From the NCBI GenBank assembly GCA_031272485.1, contig JAISTV010000015.1, forward strand, positions 27,129 to 91,128: DNA of 64,000 nt, given 5' to 3'. The first letter of the stretch is position 1, and each line of letters begins with the position of its first letter. The notes beneath the pieces are model-generated. The model had not been told where the DNA came from, ran no database searches, and worked only from the letters and a program-made list of their open reading frames with translations. The DNA comes from Eubacteriales Family XIII. Incertae Sedis bacterium (GTDB lineage Bacteria > Bacillota > Clostridia > Peptostreptococcales > Anaerovoracaceae). Position numbers and translations under genes: made by a program. This document shows, in pieces, positions 8,420 to 17,243 of the stretch.

Positions 8420-10876
8420 TTACGTCCGGAAGGTTACTACCGTTACGCCGTCGCCGCCTTCTCCGGGGCCGCCGGGGCGGTAGGTTTTTATGTTCTTGTT
8501 TGCGCGGAGCATCTTGCGCAGGCCGTCTCTCAGGATACCGGCGCCGCGGCCGTGCACTATGCTGGCCTCGGTCAGGCCTGCCAGAAGGGCGTCGTCCAGG
8601 TATTTTTCGACCAGCACCCGGGCGGTCTCCAGATCCTCGCCAATGACATTGATGCTGGCGGCTATCTCTTTCCTTTTCTGTAGCCGGCTGCTGCTTCCCG
8701 GCGCCGCGCCGCGGCTGACGGCCGTACGGGCGCCTACCTGCTTCTTTGGTGTGCCACCGTCCCCTACCGCCTCGAGGTTCTTCAGCGGGGTCCACAGCTT
8801 GAGGCTCCCGAGGAGAATCTGCACTTCCTTCTTGTCGTTGGGAAGGGTGAGCACCTCACCCTGTTCATCCGAACCCTTGAGGCGCACGCGCTGACCCACC
8901 TTGATGTTCTTCGCGGAAAGCGCCGCCCCGCGCGCGGCCGCCTTACCGGCGCCCTTCTCCTCGCGGGAGAAGTCCTCCTTGAGTGCGCCGAGCAGCTTCT
9001 TGTTTTCGTCGAGGCGGCGGTAGTAGTCGCCCCGCGCCGACTGCGCATCCGACGCGCCGCCGCCGGCACGCTCGGCGAGCTCTTTCGCGTCGTCCAGCAA
9101 GGCCTTGAGTTCCGCGCGCACAATCTGCGCGTAGTCCTCGGCGTCTTCTATCTTCTCCGCCGCTGTCTCACGCGCCTTCTCCAGGACCCGCTCGCGGCTC
9201 TCCTCAAACCGGGCGCGCTTCTTCTCGAACGCCGCCTCCCGCGCCTGCACGTCCGCGAGTAGCGCGGCCGCTTCCTGCCGATCCCGCTCGGCGGTAAGCC
9301 GATCCTCCTCCACGCGGCCGATCACGTTTTCGAACGCGAGCGAACCCTCGTCCATGCGCTCCCGCGCGCGGGCGATAATCTTCTCGTCCAACCCGAGCTT
9401 GCGCGAAATCTCAAACGCGTTGGAGCGCCCTGGCGTACCCACGATAAGCCGGTACGTGGGCGAAAGCGTCTCCACGTCGAACTCCATGGACGCGTTTCTT
9501 ACCCCTTCCGCGTCCAGCGCGTATTTCTTCAGTTCCGTATAGTGGGTCGTGGAAAGCACGAGGCTCCCGCGTGCTTTAAGCGCCTCCAAGATGGAGATAG
9601 CCAGCGCCGCGCCTTCCGTGGGGTCCGTCCCCGCGCCCAGCTCATCCAGCAGCACCAGCGCGTCCGCGTCCGCCTCGCCCAGAATCCCCACGAGGTTCTT
9701 CATGTGCGCGGAGAACGTGGAGAGGCTCTGCTCTATGCTCTGCTCGTCGCCTATGTCCGCGCAGACGCGAATCCCCGCGGGAATCTCCGCACCCACCGCC
9801 GGCAGGTGCAGCCCCGCCTGCGCCATGAGCACGAACAGCCCCACCGTCTTGAGCGTAACCGTCTTGCCGCCCGTGTTGGGCCCGGTGATGACCAGCACCC
9901 GGAAGCCCTCGCCCAGCGTGAGGCTTATGGGAACCACCTTCTCCTTATCTATGAGCGGGTGCCTGCCGCCGTTTATAGAAAGCCGCTGCGCGTCCGCCCC
10001 CACCACCGGGCAGACCGCGTCCATGTCCACGCTTAGCTGTCCCTTGGCGAAGATGACATCCAAGGTGACGAGAAGGTCCTGGTTCAGTCTCATCCCGTGC
10101 GCCGAAGCGCCTACGTCCGCGGACAGCTCCGCGAGGATGCGCTGCACCTCTTTGGTCTCCTCCATCATGAGCTCGCGGAGCTTATTGTTGGCGTCCACCA
10201 CCGCCTGCGGCTCAATAAAGACGGTCGCGCCGCCCTTGCTCTGGTCATGCACAATGCCCGGCACCCGCGCGCGATACTCCGCCTTGACGGGTATGCAGTA
10301 GCGCCCGTCGCGCAGCGTGACCAGCGCGTCCTGCAGCACATCCGCGTACGCGCGCCCCGTGATAATCTTGTTCAGACGCTCGCGAATCTGCTCGTTGGCC
10401 TGCGCTATGCTGCGCCGGATGCGCTTAAGCTCCGGGCTCGCCGCGTCCGCCATTTCCGTCTCGCTGAGGATGCAGTCCGAGATGCGCTTGGCCAGCGCGT
10501 CGTCCGGCGTGAGCACGCTCACCACGTCGCGGATATGCGGAATCTCCGGCACGTCGGACGTGAGGAACCGCCTGGCGCGGCTGCAAATAAAAAGGTGCTT
10601 CGCGACATCGAGAAGCTCCTTCATGGTTAAAGCGCCGCCCTTTTCCGCAAAGGACAGCGCCTTTCTTATATCTCCGTATTCGCCGAGCCCTACGCCGCCC
10701 TTCCGAAGAATGACCGCCGCCGCCTCGGACGTTTCCGCGAGCCGCTCCCGCATGAGCAGCCCCTCGCGCACGGGCGCAAGGCCCAGCGCCTCTGCCGCCG
10801 CCAGCGCGCCCTGCGTGTGCGCCGCCAGCATCTGCAGAATCTTGCCGTATTCCAGGACGTCCGGTCTTACCGCCAC
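8420..10876 (-). CDS. mutS2: MutS2 (Smr-domain MutS homologue)
   Basis: 818 residues. MutS-like core with Walker A GPNTGGKT at 332-339 and a Walker B region LLDELGAGTDPTEGAAL near 410. A long coiled coil rich in Glu/Arg/Ala follows (about 510-640), and a C-terminal Smr domain covers about 740-818. MutS2 proteins act on branched recombination intermediates and, in Bacillus, on collided ribosomes, not in mismatch repair. Oddity: the Smr LDLRG motif reads INVIG here, so the acidic residue linked to endonuclease activity is replaced by Asn, while the HGRGAG loop is kept. It is the last gene of the run from the rRNA methylase through pheS, pheT and zapA. Confidence 0.93.
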   Translation of the reverse strand: MAVRPDVLEYGKILQMLAAHTQGALAAAEALGLAPVREGLLMRERLAETSEAAAVILRKGGVGLGEYGDIRKALSFAEKGGALTMKELLDVAKHLFICSRARRFLTSDVPEIPHIRDVVSVLTPDDALAKRISDCILSETEMADAASPELKRIRRSIAQANEQIRERLNKIITGRAYADVLQDALVTLRDGRYCIPVKAEYRARVPGIVHDQSKGGATVFIEPQAVVDANNKLRELMMEETKEVQRILAELSADVGASAHGMRLNQDLLVTLDVIFAKGQLSVDMDAVCPVVGADAQRLSINGGRHPLIDKEKVVPISLTLGEGFRVLVITGPNTGGKTVTLKTVGLFVLMAQAGLHLPAVGAEIPAGIRVCADIGDEQSIEQSLSTFSAHMKNLVGILGEADADALVLLDELGAGTDPTEGAALAISILEALKARGSLVLSTTHYTELKKYALDAEGVRNASMEFDVETLSPTYRLIVGTPGRSNAFEISRKLGLDEKIIARARERMDEGSLAFENVIGRVEEDRLTAERDRQEAAALLADVQAREAAFEKKRARFEESRERVLEKARETAAEKIEDAEDYAQIVRAELKALLDDAKELAERAGGGASDAQSARGDYYRRLDENKKLLGALKEDFSREEKGAGKAAARGAALSAKNIKVGQRVRLKGSDEQGEVLTLPNDKKEVQILLGSLKLWTPLKNLEAVGDGGTPKKQVGARTAVSRGAAPGSSSRLQKRKEIAASINVIGEDLETARVLVEKYLDDALLAGLTEASIVHGRGAGILRDGLRKMLRANKNIKTYRPGGPGEGGDGVTVVTFRT

Positions 10877-10885
10877 GGCGCGCGG

Positions 10886-11506
10886 CTAACCCTCCTGCTT
10901 CCGGATCCGATCCAGCTCACCCTTCAGCTGGATGTTCTCCATCTGCAGTTCGAAGAAGTTCCCCTCGAGCTCCTTGTAGGCGTCTTCCAGATGCCGTCCC
11001 TGCTCGTCGGAAATAGCCGCACTCTCCTCGCGCGTCTTGAGCTTCTGCGCGAGTTGCACGAGCTTGCCCTCGAGGTCCGCAATCTTCTCATCCTTGGTCA
11101 CAGTCGCCTTGAGCAGGTTGTCGTTCTCTATGGATTTCTCGTTCAGCTTCTGCTGCAGCTTGTCCTTCTGCGCGAGCGCCGCGGACGTCTCGTCCTTGTA
11201 CTGCAGGAAGTTCTTCTTGGCGTCCTCCCACAGCTGTGTGTAGTGCGCGATCTCCTTCTGCATCTTGATCTTTTCCTTGCCGCTGTCCTCGTGCTCGTCC
11301 ATGAACACGTGGTATTCGTCGGCAATGTTCAGGCAGGCCAGCGTAGCCACTTCGCTCGCCGCACCGCCTATCGCGCTTCTGCCGATGGTCTGCATGACCT
11401 GGTCCACATACGCGGCGAGCTTCTCAATATACTCGCGCGGCTTTTCGCCGGCTATCACGTATTCCTTGTTATAGATTTTCACTGTGACCTTGGTAGCGTC
11501 GCTCAT
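10886..11506 (-). CDS. zapA: ZapA-like cell-division protein
   Basis: 206 residues. The N-terminal ~75 residues match ZapA: KVTVKIYNKEYVIAGEKPREYIEKLAAYVDQ, then ASEVATLACLNIADE. The remainder is a long coiled coil (about 85-200, heptads of Leu/Ala with Lys/Glu), much longer than the ~100-residue minimal ZapA but common in Clostridia. ZapA bundles FtsZ filaments at mid-cell. It sits 50 bp after pheT and 10 bp before mutS2, the usual pheT-zapA-mutS2 order in Bacillota. Confidence 0.88.
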   Translation of the reverse strand: MSDATKVTVKIYNKEYVIAGEKPREYIEKLAAYVDQVMQTIGRSAIGGAASEVATLACLNIADEYHVFMDEHEDSGKEKIKMQKEIAHYTQLWEDAKKNFLQYKDETSAALAQKDKLQQKLNEKSIENDNLLKATVTKDEKIADLEGKLVQLAQKLKTREESAAISDEQGRHLEDAYKELEGNFFELQMENIQLKGELDRIRKQEG

Positions 11507-11556
11507 AGTGCTGTTCTCCTTTAACGACTCCCTATCGCTTTACGGAAACTATTCTA

Positions 11557-13974
11557 TCACATTTCACGCAGCGCCGCGCCGGTATCCGCCGCAAGCCGCG
11601 CCACGATTTTCTCGTGCACCGAGGCCACTTCCTCGTCCGTAAGCGTCCGGTCCGGTGCCCGGTAAACCAGCGAGAACGCCAGGCTCTTCTTGCCCTCCGG
11701 AATCTGCTTGCCGCGGTACACGTCGAAGAGCTTCACGCTCTCCAGCAGCGCCCCGCCGCCTTCCGTCACGATTTTCTCTATGGTCCCCACCGTGACCGCC
11801 TCGTCCGCCAGCAGCGAAATGTCGCGTGTGACCGCCGGGTACTTGTCCAGATGCGTGTAGTCGCGCGCAAGGTCCGCCTCGGCTATGAGCGTCTCCAGCG
11901 CCAGCTCCGCCGCCACCACGCGCGTGTCCAGTCCGAACGTATCCGCCACATCCGGGTGTATTTCTCCGAAGAGGCCAATGTCCTTGCGTCCGCCATCCCT
12001 GCCCGCTACGGACAGCGCCGCACACCGGCCGGGGTGGTAGGTATCCGCGTCCGATACGGCCGTATACTCCGCGCCGGAAATCCCCAGCCGCGCAAGCAGG
12101 AGCGCTATGACGCCCTTCAGCGCGAAGAAGTCCCAGCCCTCGCCGTAGCAACCCAGCGTGAGCAGGAGCCGCTCGTCGGAGAGCGCGCCTTCCGCGGGCC
12201 TGCGGAACGTGTTTCCTATCTCGAATGCCGCCGCTTCCGCGTTGAACTTGTTTGCGTTGCCGGCGAGCACCGTGAGCATGCCCGGCAGAAGCGTGGTGCG
12301 CATGACGCTGTTCTCCTCGCCGAGCGGATTTATGATCCGGATAAAAGCGCGCAGCGGCGAGTCCGCCGGCAACTTAATCTGGTCCACCCCCGAAGGCGAG
12401 ACGAAGCTGTAAGTCTGAATCTCCGAGAGGCCCGCGCCCGTAAGAATCTGCCGGATAACCCCGCGCAGATACCACGAATGCGGCATTTCGGAAGGCTCGC
12501 TGTCCGGGTGCAGGGTGGTGGCCAGCTTGCCGTACCCGTAAATCCGCGCGATCTCCTCCGTAAAGTCCACCTCTTCCGTGAGGTCGAGGCGCACGTGCGG
12601 CGGCGTAACGTTAAGCACGCCGTCCGCGCCCTCTTCCACTTTCATCTCCAGGCTCTGCAGAATCTTCACCTGCTCCGCCGCGGAAAGGTCCGTTCCCAGG
12701 TACGCGTTCATGCGCGACGGGCGCACGGGAATTGTCAAGCTCTTCGCCTTGACAGGGTAGTTATCCACCACGCCGGAAAGCACCGTGCCCGCGCCCGTAA
12801 GCTCCACCAGCGCGCACACGCGGTCGGCCGCCTCACCGCAGAGGTCCGCGGACACGCCCTTCTCGAACCGCACGGAAGCCTCGCTGCGAATCCCGAGCTT
12901 CTTGCTGGTCTTGCGAATGCTGTCCGCGTTAAAGTTGGCCGCCTCCACGAGGATCATAGGCGTGTCGCTCTCGATTTCCGAAAGCAGGCCGCCCATAATG
13001 CCGGCCACCGCCGAGCCCTTCTCCGCGTCCTTGATGAGCAGCATATCCGCGCTCATGGTGCGCTCCTGCCCGTCAAGCGTGGTGAACTTCTCACCTTCCG
13101 CCGCCGTATCCACCACAATCTTGGCGCCCGCTATGGTGCGGATGTCGAACGCGTGGATGGGGTGCCCGTACTCGAGCATGACGTAGTTCGTTATGTCTAC
13201 GATATTGTTTATGGGGCGCATGCCGGCAAACATGAGCCGGCGCTGCATCCACCACGGACTTTCTTCTATCTTAATGTCCTTGGCCACGCGCGCCGTATAG
13301 CGGTTGCACAGCTCGGGCTTGTTGATAATGACCTCTATGTGCGCCGCCGCCGCGTCCGCCGCGTCTTCCTTCTTGCACGCCGTGTCCGGATAGCGCAGCG
13401 TGCCGCCAAACGTAGCCGCCGCCTCGCGCGCCATGCCGATTATGGAAAGGCAGTCCGGCCGGTTGGGCGTAATCTCAAAGTCTATGACCGTCTCGTCCAG
13501 CCCCAGCGCCTTAACCAGATCCTCGCCGAGCGTAAACTCGTCCGGCAAAAGCCATATCCCGTCCTTGTGAAGCATGGGCACGACCTTGTCGTCGAAACCC
13601 AGCTCGCCCGCCGAACAGAGCATGCCCTCGCTCTCCACGCCGCGCAGCTTGCCCTTCTTAATCTTTATGCCGCCCGGCAGCTTGCTGCCGTCCAGCGCCA
13701 CCGGCACCACGCAGCCCGCCGTCACGTTCGGCGCGCCCGTCACGATTTGCAGCGGCGCCGCCGCGCCCACATCGACCGAGCAGATTACGAGGTGGTCCGA
13801 ATCCTCATGCGGCTTTACGTCCAGCACCCGCCCGACGACCACGCCGGATATGTCCTGCCCGAACGTCTCTACGGTCTCGATATTAGAGCCCGACAGGATC
13901 ATCCCGTCCGCGAACACATCCATTGGCACCGTGATATCCACATATTCTTTTAACCAGCTGATAGGAACTTTCAT
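11557..13974 (-). CDS. pheT: Phenylalanyl-tRNA synthetase beta subunit
   Basis: 805 residues. An N-terminal EMAP/tRNA-binding domain (VVVGRVLDVKPHEDSDHLVIC, about 45-65) is followed by the B3/B4 editing region (about 210-390), the B5 domain, the catalytic-like core (EETYGYGK-type segment, here EIARIYGYGKLATTL) and the C-terminal ferredoxin-fold anticodon-binding domain (YPAVTRDISLL). With PheS it forms the alpha2beta2 enzyme that charges tRNA-Phe; the B3/B4 domain hydrolyses Tyr-tRNA-Phe. It lies 33 bp downstream of pheS in one operon. Full length. Confidence 0.97.
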   Translation of the reverse strand: MKVPISWLKEYVDITVPMDVFADGMILSGSNIETVETFGQDISGVVVGRVLDVKPHEDSDHLVICSVDVGAAAPLQIVTGAPNVTAGCVVPVALDGSKLPGGIKIKKGKLRGVESEGMLCSAGELGFDDKVVPMLHKDGIWLLPDEFTLGEDLVKALGLDETVIDFEITPNRPDCLSIIGMAREAAATFGGTLRYPDTACKKEDAADAAAAHIEVIINKPELCNRYTARVAKDIKIEESPWWMQRRLMFAGMRPINNIVDITNYVMLEYGHPIHAFDIRTIAGAKIVVDTAAEGEKFTTLDGQERTMSADMLLIKDAEKGSAVAGIMGGLLSEIESDTPMILVEAANFNADSIRKTSKKLGIRSEASVRFEKGVSADLCGEAADRVCALVELTGAGTVLSGVVDNYPVKAKSLTIPVRPSRMNAYLGTDLSAAEQVKILQSLEMKVEEGADGVLNVTPPHVRLDLTEEVDFTEEIARIYGYGKLATTLHPDSEPSEMPHSWYLRGVIRQILTGAGLSEIQTYSFVSPSGVDQIKLPADSPLRAFIRIINPLGEENSVMRTTLLPGMLTVLAGNANKFNAEAAAFEIGNTFRRPAEGALSDERLLLTLGCYGEGWDFFALKGVIALLLARLGISGAEYTAVSDADTYHPGRCAALSVAGRDGGRKDIGLFGEIHPDVADTFGLDTRVVAAELALETLIAEADLARDYTHLDKYPAVTRDISLLADEAVTVGTIEKIVTEGGGALLESVKLFDVYRGKQIPEGKKSLAFSLVYRAPDRTLTDEEVASVHEKIVARLAADTGAALREM

Positions 13975-14007
13975 CTTCTTTTACTCCTTGCTCTCGTGCG
14001 CCTGAGG

Positions 14008-15033
14008 TTATGCGAACTGGCGGATGAACCGCATGTCGTTTTCGTAGAACAGGCGGATGTCGTCTATGCCGTGCTTGAGCATGGCTATGCGCTCCACGCC
14101 CAGCCCGAAGGCAAATCCCGTGTAGCGCTCCGTGTCGAGGCCGCCCACCTTGAGCACGTTCGGATGCACCATCCCGCAGCCCAGAATCTCAATCCATCCG
14201 CCGCCGCGACACACCCGGCAGCCGGGGTCCGTGCCGCCGCAGAGGAAGCACGAAACGTCCATCTCCGCGCTCGGCTCCGTGAACGGGAAGAAGTGCGGAC
14301 GGAAGTTGGTCTGCGTTTGTGAGCCGAACATGAGCTTGGCCCACGTCTCCAGCGTGCCCTTGAGGTCCGCCATGGTCACGCCCTCATCCACGAGCAGGCC
14401 CTCCACCTGATGGAACACCGGCGAATGCGTGGCGTCCGGCGTGTCCGGCCGAAACACCCGCCCCGGCGAAATGACCTTGATGGGCGGCTTGCTCGCCTGC
14501 AGCGTCCGCACCTGCACCGGCGAGGTCTGCGTGCGCAGCAGGGTGTCTTCCGTTATGTAGAAGGTGTCCGTCAGGTCGCGCGAGGGGTGTGTGGGCGCCG
14601 CGTTCAGCGCGTCGAAGTTGTTGAACACCGTCTCCACTTCCGGGCCCTCGGTTATGCTGTATCCCATGGACATAAAGATGCGGCAGATCTCGTCGAAGGT
14701 CTGCGTGATGGGGTGCGTCACGCCGGCCTTGATCTCGCGCCCGGGTTCCGTAACGTCTATGCGCTCCTTCTCGAACTGCTGCGCCCGTGCCGCCGCCTGC
14801 GCGCTGCCTTTGCGTTCCTCGAGCAGCTGCTCGATCTGCGCGCGCACCGCGTTCGCCTCCTGCCCCAGCGTCTTGCGCTCCTCCGGCGAGAGCTGTCCCA
14901 TGGACCTAAGAATCGCGGTAAGCTCCCCCTTCTTGCCGAGGTAGCGGATTCTCAGCGCCTCTAACTCCTGCTCGCCCTGCGCCTTCTCTATGAGCGCCCC
15001 GGCCTCAGCCAGTATTTCCTGCGGTTTAGCCAA
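14008..15033 (-). CDS. pheS: Phenylalanyl-tRNA synthetase alpha subunit
   Basis: 341 residues. It has an N-terminal coiled coil that contacts tRNA-Phe and a class II catalytic core: motif 2 FRPDTPDATHSPVFHQVEG, and motif 3 GFAFGLGVERIAML near the C-terminus. The start is TTG 15033: AGGAGG stands seven bases upstream, and this TTG overlaps the stop codon of the upstream methylase gene by eight bases. The frame is open for seven more codons, but the Shine-Dalgarno itself lies inside them. Order methylase, pheS, pheT with translational coupling. Confidence 0.96.
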   Translation of the reverse strand: MAKPQEILAEAGALIEKAQGEQELEALRIRYLGKKGELTAILRSMGQLSPEERKTLGQEANAVRAQIEQLLEERKGSAQAAARAQQFEKERIDVTEPGREIKAGVTHPITQTFDEICRIFMSMGYSITEGPEVETVFNNFDALNAAPTHPSRDLTDTFYITEDTLLRTQTSPVQVRTLQASKPPIKVISPGRVFRPDTPDATHSPVFHQVEGLLVDEGVTMADLKGTLETWAKLMFGSQTQTNFRPHFFPFTEPSAEMDVSCFLCGGTDPGCRVCRGGGWIEILGCGMVHPNVLKVGGLDTERYTGFAFGLGVERIAMLKHGIDDIRLFYENDMRFIRQFA

Positions 15034-15790
15034 TGTCTTGCCTCCTCTTCTCAAACATAAGAACCGACGCGGCCACAGCTGCGTTCAGCGACTCGCTGCC
15101 CGCCTGCATCGGAATCGTAACTTTTTCCGCGGCGCCGGTAAGCAGCGCCTCCGAAATGCCGCCGCCCTCGTTTCCCACGAGGAGCGCCACATTTCCCGTT
15201 AGGTCTGCCTGCGTGTAAACCACGCCGCCGTCCATGACCGCCGCCACGGGCCGTATGCCCGCCGCCGTAAGCAGCTCCAGCGCCGCCTGCCCGTCCTCCG
15301 CGAAAGTAAGCGGAAGCCGGAAGAGCGCGCCCGCTGCCGCGCGGACCACCTTGTCCGAGTACGGGTCTGCCGTGCCCTTGACAATGACAGCGCCGGCAAG
15401 CCCCGCCGCGTACGCGGACCGCAGTATCGTGCCCACGTTACCGGGGTCCTGCAGCCGGTCCAGGACCACCACGCTTCCCGTGGGAAGCGCCGCCTGCTGC
15501 GGCATGTCCACCACGGCCACCACGCCCTGCGAATGCACCGTCTCCGCCAGCCTGGAAAACAGCTGCTCCGGGAGAATGTATCCCCGAGGGCCGTCCGCCA
15601 CGCCTGCCGCGGCCAGTGCCTCTTCGCTGCGGGCGAACACCTCGCGCACCGTGAGCCCCGCATCCAGCGCCTCGCCTATCAGCTTGCCGCCTTCCGCCAG
15701 AAACGCCCCCGCCTGCTCGCGGCCCTTGCGTGTCTTTAATTTCATAGCCCGCTTAAGCTGCGGATTGCTCGCCGAGGTAATGTAGTCCAC
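15026..15790 (-). CDS. TrmH/SpoU-family RNA 2'-O-methyltransferase
   Basis: 254 residues: an N-terminal RNA-binding substrate domain (about 1-100) and a C-terminal SPOUT (knotted) methyltransferase domain. The three SpoU motifs are visible: NVGTILRSAYAAGL, then ALLVGNEGGGIS, then IPMQAGSESLNAAVAASVLMFE. The family ribose-methylates 23S rRNA or tRNA using S-adenosylmethionine; the target nucleotide cannot be told. The GTG start at 15790 has AAGGAGG a few bases upstream. It is the first gene of the pheS-pheT-zapA-mutS2 run, as in Bacillus (ysgA-pheS). Confidence 0.9.
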   Translation of the reverse strand: MDYITSASNPQLKRAMKLKTRKGREQAGAFLAEGGKLIGEALDAGLTVREVFARSEEALAAAGVADGPRGYILPEQLFSRLAETVHSQGVVAVVDMPQQAALPTGSVVVLDRLQDPGNVGTILRSAYAAGLAGAVIVKGTADPYSDKVVRAAAGALFRLPLTFAEDGQAALELLTAAGIRPVAAVMDGGVVYTQADLTGNVALLVGNEGGGISEALLTGAAEKVTIPMQAGSESLNAAVAASVLMFEKRRQDIG

Positions 15791-15805
15791 GGTCCTCCTT
15801 CATTA

Positions 15806-15834
15806 GAAAAGGCGGCATCCCGAAGGCGCCGCCT
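15806..15834 (-). terminator. Rho-independent terminator after ftsZ
   Basis: Minus-strand stem AGGCGGC/GCCGCCT (15828-15834 with 15810-15816), closed by a stable loop with further pairing and followed by TTTTCT. It separates ftsZ from the rRNA methylase operon. Confidence 0.75.
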
Positions 15835-15872
15835 CTTGAAATTTCTTTTCTCTTTATTCTGGCGGCCCGGCG

Positions 15873-17099
15873 CTATTCTCTTTTCAAAAAGTCGGGCACC
15901 GTAAAATCGCTCCCGCCGGATTCAAATTCGTCTTCCGCGAGCATGGATTCCTGGAACGGATCGCCCGCCGGCTCAAACCCGAAGTCGTCTATGACATCCG
16001 TTACGGTGAATTCTTCAAACTCGCGCGCGGGCGGCTGCTGCACCGGCTGTGCGACCGGCGCGGGCGCCACGGGTGCGGGCGCTACCGGCACCACCGGCTG
16101 CGGCGCTACATTCGTGCCCACCGGCGGCTGCATGCCCGGCATGGCGCTCTCTTCGAACCCGGTGGCTATGACCGTAACCACCATGGTGTCGCCGAGCTCC
16201 TCGGTTATGCTGGCGCCGAACACCACGAGTGCGTCGCGGTCCGCCGCCTGCTCTATCTGGTCACCGGCAGACGACACATTCAGCAGCGTCAGCCCGGAAC
16301 CACCGGTAATATTCAGAAGAACCGCTCTGGCGCCCGAGATGGACGTCTCGAGCAGCGGGCTTTCTATGGCGCCCTTCACAGCCTGGGCCACGCAGTCGTC
16401 GCCCGACCCTATGCCTATGCCTATGTGCGCGGTGCCGCGGTTTCCCATGACGGCGCGCACGTCCGCAAAGTCGCGGTTAATCAGGCCCGGCTTCTGGATG
16501 ATATCCGTCACCGCCTGCACGCCCTGCTTGAGCACCTCGTTGCCCATGGCCAGCGCCTGGTCCATGGTCGTGTCTTTATTCGCAATAAGAAGGAGTTTGT
16601 CGTTCGGAACCACCACGATGGAGTCCACGAACTTCTTCAGATACCCTATGCCGAGCTCGGCGTTGTCGCGCCGCTTCTTGCCCTCGAAACTGAACGGCTT
16701 GGTCACTATGCCCACCGTCAGGATACCCAGATCCCGCGAGAGCTTCGCGATGATGGGCGCCGCGCCGGTACCGGTACCGCCCCCCATGCCCGCCGTAATG
16801 AACACCATGTCCGCTTCTTTAATGGCGGCCTCAATCTCTTGAATATTCTCTTCCGCCGAAAGTTGTCCCTTTTCCGGGTTACCGCCTGCACCCAAGCCGC
16901 CCGTGACCTTGTCACCTATCTGTATGCGCTGTTCCGCCTTAGAAGCCGCGAGGTCCTGCGCATCCGTGTTAACCGCCACATACTGTACGCCCACCAGATC
17001 CGCGTCAATCATGCGATTTATAGCGTTCCCACCGGCGCCGCCTATCCCGACAACAATAATCTTTGCAGCTTTGTTGTCGGCTTGTTCAAATGTTAGCAT
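15873..17099 (-). CDS. ftsZ: Cell division GTPase FtsZ
   Basis: 408 residues. Tubulin-like GTPase with GIGGAGGNAINRM near the N-terminus, the signature GGGTGTGAAPII near residue 105-116 and the T7 loop NRDFADVRAVM. A Pro/Ala/Val-rich linker (about 325-350) leads to the C-terminal partner-binding peptide region, ending FTVPDFLKRE. It polymerises at mid-cell to form the Z-ring. The Shine-Dalgarno GGGAGG precedes ATG 17099. Unlike the usual ftsA-ftsZ order, no ftsA is present; the gene upstream is an uncharacterised membrane protein. Confidence 0.98.
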   Translation of the reverse strand: MLTFEQADNKAAKIIVVGIGGAGGNAINRMIDADLVGVQYVAVNTDAQDLAASKAEQRIQIGDKVTGGLGAGGNPEKGQLSAEENIQEIEAAIKEADMVFITAGMGGGTGTGAAPIIAKLSRDLGILTVGIVTKPFSFEGKKRRDNAELGIGYLKKFVDSIVVVPNDKLLLIANKDTTMDQALAMGNEVLKQGVQAVTDIIQKPGLINRDFADVRAVMGNRGTAHIGIGIGSGDDCVAQAVKGAIESPLLETSISGARAVLLNITGGSGLTLLNVSSAGDQIEQAADRDALVVFGASITEELGDTMVVTVIATGFEESAMPGMQPPVGTNVAPQPVVPVAPAPVAPAPVAQPVQQPPAREFEEFTVTDVIDDFGFEPAGDPFQESMLAEDEFESGGSDFTVPDFLKRE

Positions 17100-17152
17100 T
17101 CCCTAGTTCCTCCCAATCTACCCGGCCAAGCAGGTAATCGATTTACCCGTAG

Positions 17153-17180
17153 ATTATATCATAGCGACGTACATATTATA
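17153..17180 (-). promoter_or_regulatory. ftsZ promoter region (two -10-like boxes)
   Basis: Two perfect minus-strand TATAAT boxes (17153-17158 and 17175-17180) lie 54-81 bp upstream of ftsZ in the AT-rich 144-bp gap. Neither has a good -35 at 16-18 bp, so the promoters may be activator-dependent or use extended contacts. Confidence 0.4.
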
Positions 17181-17243
17181 TATACTTTTTTCGCGCTTCT
17201 CTAAATCTTTACATAAAATCCACAAACGCACGCGGACTTTCGC

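Noticed and set aside
11614..13953. Long plus-strand ORF opposite pheT (and similar ones opposite ileS, murD, iorA, mutS2)
   Set aside because: Shadow frames caused by GC-rich codon bias; the minus-strand frames have full family motifs.
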